DNA of 64,000 bases. Origin: Flavobacterium sp. HSC-61S13. GTDB taxonomy: Bacteria; Bacteroidota; Bacteroidia; Flavobacteriales; Flavobacteriaceae. A program made the position numbers and the translations under genes. Positions 60,045 through 64,000 of this stretch are shown one piece after another. The DNA lies in contig NZ_JALJZV010000004.1 in NCBI RefSeq assembly GCF_024171535.1, positions 186,001-250,000 of the forward strand, in the 5' to 3' direction. Each line of letters starts with the position of its first letter. Position 1 is the first letter of the stretch. The notes under the pieces were generated by a model. That model did not search any database. It had not been told where the DNA came from and saw nothing but the letters and a program-made list of their open reading frames with translations.

Positions 60045-61218
60045 TAAAACCCGTCTGGAACAAACTTTTTTGTTGGAAGAGGCTCAAAATTTAAATCAAG
60101 GAGGTTTTATCAATACCGATCAATATCGACTTATTGAAAACCAATTAACAGGACTAAAAACTCAAAAGAGCTTTTTAATTCGAATCGGCTTGTTTTTGGT
60201 TGGTTTGATATTATGTGGTTCGATATGTGGCGTTCTTTCACTTTCTACCTTTTCGATCCATTCAGCCACTGCGATAAGTCTCTTGGCTTTTGTGTTTAGT
60301 GGGCTTTGTTTCGCAATTTTAGAGTGGATGATTGCGGTAAAAAAGTATTATGGATACGGACTGGACGATGCTTTTCTCTTTAGTGGGCAAATCGCCTTTG
60401 CATGGGGTCTGTTTGTCGTATTGGATGGATTGGAATTAAGAGAAATTTGGTTGATTTGGTGCGTGATTATGGGTTGCGCCGCAATCACTGCATTTTGTGC
60501 CATTCGTTATCTCAATGTGTTGTCAACCCTAGGGGCTTGCGTTAGTTTGACTTTTGGAGTTGGTTATTGGCTGGTAGAAACGAAAGTATCAATAACACCT
60601 TTGTTAATGATGCTGTTTGCTGTTTTGATTGCTGTAAGCTTTAATTACTTAAAAAAGAGTTTAAAGACCGTATATTATTTAAAACCGATACAAACCGTAA
60701 TATATTACAGTTACATACTGTTTTATCTGTCCGGAAATATCTGGGTAATCAGTCATTTTTCTTATTATTTCAGTGATGCTGAAAATACGGCTCCTGGTTT
60801 ATCACAGCTTTTTCTATCGTATTTTTACTGGACATTTACCTTTATAATACCGCTGATTTATATATTTAGATCTATTAAAACACGTGATAAGGGTTGGTTA
60901 TGGATTGGAATTGCAGCTTTGTTTTATTCCTTTTACAACCTTATTGGTTTAACAGCCTTTTTAAGTACAGATTGGTGGTTGACTTTGAGTGGAGCTTTAT
61001 TGTTTAGTGGGTGTCTATGGGCGATTGCCAAAATAAGACACCGTCAAAGCGGATTGACTTTTGAAGTAGATCGACTCCGTGATGATCCAAGTTTTATTGA
61101 TGCCGAAGCACTACTTGTTACGGCACAATTGGGAATGAAACCCGAAGTAAATCAAGAAGCACCAATGAAGTTTGGCGGAGGTGGTTTTAGTGGAGGTGGA
61201 GCAGGAGGTTCCTACTGA
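60031..61218 (+). CDS. DUF2157-like membrane protein B with Gly-rich tail
   Basis: A 395-aa polytopic protein, translationally overlapping gene A. The N-terminus (RLEQTFLLEEAQNLNQGGFI, NTDQYRLIENQL) is a DUF2157-like segment, then about ten hydrophobic helices, a soluble stretch (FEVDRLRDDPSFIDAEALLV) and a Gly-rich C-terminus ending FGGGGFSGGGAGGSY. Such Gly-Ser tails are also seen on other small Bacteroidota and Gram-negative membrane proteins (e.g. TPM-type). Together with gene A it probably forms a heteromeric membrane complex, but this is inference. Confidence 0.75.
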   Translation: MFAYNKTRLEQTFLLEEAQNLNQGGFINTDQYRLIENQLTGLKTQKSFLIRIGLFLVGLILCGSICGVLSLSTFSIHSATAISLLAFVFSGLCFAILEWMIAVKKYYGYGLDDAFLFSGQIAFAWGLFVVLDGLELREIWLIWCVIMGCAAITAFCAIRYLNVLSTLGACVSLTFGVGYWLVETKVSITPLLMMLFAVLIAVSFNYLKKSLKTVYYLKPIQTVIYYSYILFYLSGNIWVISHFSYYFSDAENTAPGLSQLFLSYFYWTFTFIIPLIYIFRSIKTRDKGWLWIGIAALFYSFYNLIGLTAFLSTDWWLTLSGALLFSGCLWAIAKIRHRQSGLTFEVDRLRDDPSFIDAEALLVTAQLGMKPEVNQEAPMKFGGGGFSGGGAGGSY

Positions 61219-61290
61219 TAATCATAAAACCCGACGTTTAACAGCAATGGTGAGTTAGAATTTCAGATCGTTTTATCGGTGTTATAAAAG

Positions 61291-61332
61291 AAAGGTCCCT
61301 AGAAATTAATATATAATTTCTAAGGACCTTTT
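61291..61332. terminator. Intrinsic terminator between convergent genes
   Basis: AAAGGTCC-CT-AGAAATT and AATTTCT-AA-GGACCTTT pair with a 2-nt internal mismatch; T/A-rich flanks on both sides. Confidence 0.75.
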
Positions 61333-61411
61333 AAATAGCAACTATATGAGTAGGGTATTGAATAGGTATTCCCTGATCAGTTTAAGTTCTTATTGTGAAA
61401 TCGAACTACCG

Positions 61412-61969
61412 TTATAAAGTATAACCGATTTTTATATTTAGGTTAAGTGTTGTGGAGTTTTCATTACTTCTGTTATCGTAATAAACCGTGTTAAAACCAA
61501 GTCCAGCACCCAACTCATAATTAAAATTGGAAGAGGCAATATTTCTGCGCATATTCCAACTTGGAGTTATGGAGCTTTGTTTGTTAATGGAGCTGTTATT
61601 TTTCATATTGCTATGGGTTAGTAGATCGGGACTGTAAGAGGCTTGTAACGATATAAAATTAGCGCTGTTGTGTTTGGTGTTTTTACCATCTCTGTTTCGC
61701 TTATTAAAATTGTAATAATAACGAGGCTCCACACCAAATGATAGAGAAGAAACGGATTTAACATCATCAGAATTAAAATAAAAGGTAAATCCATAATTGG
61801 CATGTGCTTGAATCGAAAATTGATTGATAATAGCCCATTCGTAATTGGCACCCAAACCGATTAGGTAAGGAGTGATTTCTGCTCTCGAGTTTAATTTGTT
61901 AACTGTTTCTTGCGAGTACGTGGAAGTAATGCCAGTTAGGATAGCTATAAGTAAGGTGATTTTTTTCAT
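61412..61969 (-). CDS. Small outer-membrane beta-barrel protein
   Basis: A 185-aa protein with a signal peptide (MKKITLLIAILTGITSTYSQ) and alternating amphipathic strands (SIQAHANYGFTFYFNSDD, SVSSLSFGVEPRYYYNFNKR, NYELGAGLGFNTVYYDN, TLNLNIKIGYTL), ending in an aromatic/aliphatic strand as in BAM substrates. It would form an eight-stranded barrel like OmpA-type or PorT-like small porins. Exact family not recognised. Confidence 0.7.
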   Translation of the reverse strand: MKKITLLIAILTGITSTYSQETVNKLNSRAEITPYLIGLGANYEWAIINQFSIQAHANYGFTFYFNSDDVKSVSSLSFGVEPRYYYNFNKRNRDGKNTKHNSANFISLQASYSPDLLTHSNMKNNSSINKQSSITPSWNMRRNIASSNFNYELGAGLGFNTVYYDNRSNENSTTLNLNIKIGYTL

Positions 61970-62216
61970 GTTAATTTAGCTGGTTTTTATAAAAGTGATG
62001 GTATAAAATGTATTGTACGGCTATTTTTTGACTGTAGCGGTTAAAGTTTTGAAACTCATAGCTAGCTTCAGAAGAAAAGTTGAAAAATAATACAAATTAT
62101 GATCATTATAAAGTTAAAAATCATTTATTATTTGTCATATTGTTTGTGTTGGTAGGTTTATGTTTGTATTTTGTTGGATATTTGTGTAAATGGTTGATCT
62201 GTTTGAGGGATATACC
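61970..62216. other. Gene-free part of a 314-bp intergenic region
   Basis: AT-rich DNA between two minus-strand genes. A TTG-started frame of 63 codons on the plus strand overlaps the terminator stem at its end and is not accepted as a gene. No promoter pair was identified. Confidence 0.4.
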
Positions 62217-62254
62217 AAATAAAAAACGGGCGACTCACATGGGTCGCCCGTTTT
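62217..62254 (-). terminator. Intrinsic terminator of the RND permease gene
   Basis: AAAACGGGCGAC and GTCGCCCGTTTT form a 12-bp GC-rich stem; on the minus strand a run of six T follows. It lies 30 bp past the permease stop. Confidence 0.92.
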
Positions 62255-62283
62255 CGGACAATAACAATTAACCTTAAATCTTA

Positions 62284-64000
62284 TTATTTTTTGGCAGCAA
62301 ATTCATCGACAAAGGTTTCGTCTGGCACATAATCGGCAGACATCAATTCGTCGTATTTTACTTTTTCGTGTTTACCAAGACGTCGTGCAATACTATCAAA
62401 TATCGAGTAGATTACAGGTACGATTACCAAAGTTAAGAAAAGGGATGACAATAGACCACCGATAATAACGATCGCCAATCCGTTGTTCATCTCAGCACCG
62501 GCTCCTTTGGCTAGAGCAATCGGAATCATACCGATGACCATCGCAATAGTTGTCATCAAAATCGGACGTAAACGAGCGTGGTTCGCCGCTACTAAGGCAT
62601 CGTGAGTATTGTCCCCCGCTTCCTTACGGTGATTGGCAAAATCGACCAATAAAATGGCATTCTTACAAACCAAACCGATCAACATGATAATACCTAAAAT
62701 GGTAAATATATTTAAGGAAGTATTGGTGAGCCCCATGGCCAGCAATGCTCCAATAAACGAAAGCGGTACCGAAAAGATTACGATAAACGGTGTTGCAAAA
62801 CTGTCGTATAGCGCAACCATTACTAAATAAACCAAGATAATAGCCGCCAGTAAAGCAATTCCCAAAGTACCAAATCCTTCAGATTGGTTTTCCATTTCGC
62901 CTCCCCACTTATAACCAACACCGGCTTTTTTCTCTAACTTAGAAAATTGTTCTTCCCAATCTGCAGCGATAGTACCCGTCGGACGACCGATGGTTTGCGC
63001 TTGTATGGTCACCGATGGACTCTTGTCCAAACGTTCCAACAAGGTTGGTCCTGATCCATAAGTAATATCAGCAAACTGTTCTAATTTGATGTTTTGACCA
63101 GCTGCGTTGGTGAATTTGATCGCTTTTACATCGTCAATATTCGTTCTAGAGAACTCTTGAAAACGGATGTTGATATCGTACTCATATTCTCCAGCTCTAA
63201 ATTTACCGTCGGTATTTCCACTAAAAGCAGTCTGCATAGTCATACCTACGGTTTGTAGGTTTAATCCCAAAGCTGCCATTTTATCACGGTCTACCAATAC
63301 GTTTATTTCTGGGTTTCCATCTTCTGAAGTCAACTTAACATCTGAAGATCCTGGAATTTTTCTCAATTGGTCTGCCACCTTTATAGCAAATTCCATAGCG
63401 TCTTCCATATTAGCACCTGTAACAGTTAAAGCCAATGGAGCATCTTCTGCACCCATTAATCCTACCGGAACGGTTTTTACTTTGGCTCCAACCAATTCTC
63501 TTTCCAGCTCTCTCTTTAGACGAGCAGCATAGATAAATGAACTTTCACTACGCTCCGATTTATCGGTTAAGGTAACCGAAATTTCCGATTTGTATTTGGT
63601 AGCTAGAGTTCCTCCCATGCCTTCACTAGTTTGCCCCACTGTGGTAATCATCGTTACCACCTCTTTTTTAGTACGCAAAAAGTCTTCCGCCTTTTGAGTC
63701 ATAAAGTTGGTGTTTTCTACAGAAGCGTCTTTTTCCATTTCGATTTGTACCAAAAACTCTCCTTTATCGGTCTTAGGGAAAAATTCATCTCCGACAAATC
63801 CTAAAGGCAATAATGAGGCGGAGGCAACGAACATAACAATAACAATTACTATCGTAAGGATTTTATTGGTTCGGCTCTTTAACCCCCAAACCAAAAGGTT
63901 GGAAATAAAATGAGTGAATTTTTCCAGACCACGCTCAAAACCGTTTAATACTTTACCGATAAAACTGTGTGAATTGATGTGTTCGATTTTTCCGAATCTT
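62284..64000 (-). CDS. RND efflux permease (HAE1/AcrB-type), 3' part
   Basis: The C-terminal ~570 residues of an inner-membrane RND pump; the frame runs off the right edge at 64000 without a stop, so the protein is cut by the window and the TTG at 63894 is not its start. The visible part contains the second half of the porter domain (LPLGFVGDEFFPKTDKGEFL, then the PN2-PC2 region), a docking-type segment (VGMTMQTAFSGNTDGKFRAG, EYDINIRF) and the C-terminal TM block (IALLAAIILVYLVMVALYDS, FIVIFSVPLSFIGALLAMGL, ILGIIMLIGLVCKNAILLVD, ARLRPILMTTIAMVIGMIPI, NNGLAIVIIGGLLSSLFLTL). GLVCKNAILLVDFANHR and AGAEMNNGLA identify the HAE1 group. Partner periplasmic and outer-membrane genes lie outside. Confidence 0.93.
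   Translation of the reverse strand, partial: RFGKIEHINSHSFIGKVLNGFERGLEKFTHFISNLLVWGLKSRTNKILTIVIVIVMFVASASLLPLGFVGDEFFPKTDKGEFLVQIEMEKDASVENTNFMTQKAEDFLRTKKEVVTMITTVGQTSEGMGGTLATKYKSEISVTLTDKSERSESSFIYAARLKRELERELVGAKVKTVPVGLMGAEDAPLALTVTGANMEDAMEFAIKVADQLRKIPGSSDVKLTSEDGNPEINVLVDRDKMAALGLNLQTVGMTMQTAFSGNTDGKFRAGEYEYDINIRFQEFSRTNIDDVKAIKFTNAAGQNIKLEQFADITYGSGPTLLERLDKSPSVTIQAQTIGRPTGTIAADWEEQFSKLEKKAGVGYKWGGEMENQSEGFGTLGIALLAAIILVYLVMVALYDSFATPFIVIFSVPLSFIGALLAMGLTNTSLNIFTILGIIMLIGLVCKNAILLVDFANHRKEAGDNTHDALVAANHARLRPILMTTIAMVIGMIPIALAKGAGAEMNNGLAIVIIGGLLSSLFLTLVIVPVIYSIFDSIARRLGKHEKVKYDELMSADYVPDETFVDEFAAKK

Noticed and set aside
62080..62271. 63-codon TTG-started plus-strand frame
   Set aside because: Runs through the terminator stem of the RND gene; no promoter or family resemblance, though a single-helix peptide cannot be excluded.

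Overview
The window looks like a chromosomal segment from a member of the Flavobacteriia (phylum Bacteroidota). The evidence is an AT-rich genome, a type IX secretion (T9SS) plug protein and a secreted protein with a T9SS C-terminal sorting domain, several Bacteroidota-type TonB-dependent receptors, many Cys-lipoproteins, and upstream elements of the flavobacterial type (TTG/TTTG, 17-20 nt spacer, TAnnTTTG) in front of many genes. I cannot name the genus. The gene content is mostly housekeeping and envelope functions; I see no insertion sequence, prophage, CRISPR array or rRNA operon.

Layout. 1-6.6 kb: apaG (cut by the window edge), the T9SS plug gene, a map-methyltransferase operon, an acetyl-CoA hydrolase/CoA-transferase, a repeat-rich convergent intergenic region, and gpmI. 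6.7-9.2 kb: two L,D-transpeptidases facing each other over a shared terminator. 9.4-19.8 kb: a BtuB-like TonB receptor, a WG-repeat protein, an SDR oxidoreductase, a large AsmA-like membrane-anchored protein, a pentapeptide-repeat protein, a BON lipoprotein + BON/SH3 pair, and an operon of two lipoproteins with a glutathionylspermidine-synthase-like ATP-grasp enzyme. 19.9-28.7 kb: two AraC regulators, tRNA-Trp, a DUF983 protein, oleate hydratase, a SulP transporter, an FAH-family hydrolase and a DinB protein. 29-42.9 kb: small membrane proteins and lipoproteins, a CPBP protease, a Crp/Fnr regulator with an MFS exporter, an XRE regulator divergent from an unknown gene, a secreted M48 protease with its partner, a HEPN-like protein, tRNA-Met, and the conserved block mce / rbfA / LolC-E-type permease.

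43.1-48.6 kb holds the most interesting unit: a tight three-gene operon (Sel1-repeat protein of 838 aa, divergent HSP90-family ATPase of 592 aa, helical 354-aa protein) with an upstream promoter element and an intrinsic terminator. It reads as a self-contained chaperone and adaptor module of unknown role. After it come a 1018-aa duplicated FISUMP/BIG2 protein exported by T9SS, two tandem paralogous TonB-dependent receptors divergent from a Fur-family regulator with a palindrome between them, an aldo/keto reductase, a pair of overlapping DUF2157 membrane proteins, a small outer-membrane protein and the 3' part of an RND efflux permease that runs off the right edge.

Functional links that can be inferred: the plug protein and the sorting-domain protein both belong to T9SS; the Fur protein may control the adjacent receptor pair; the AraC gene at 22 kb probably controls oleate hydratase; the Crp-like protein may control the adjacent MFS exporter. 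All functions are from reading the sequence, without database searches.
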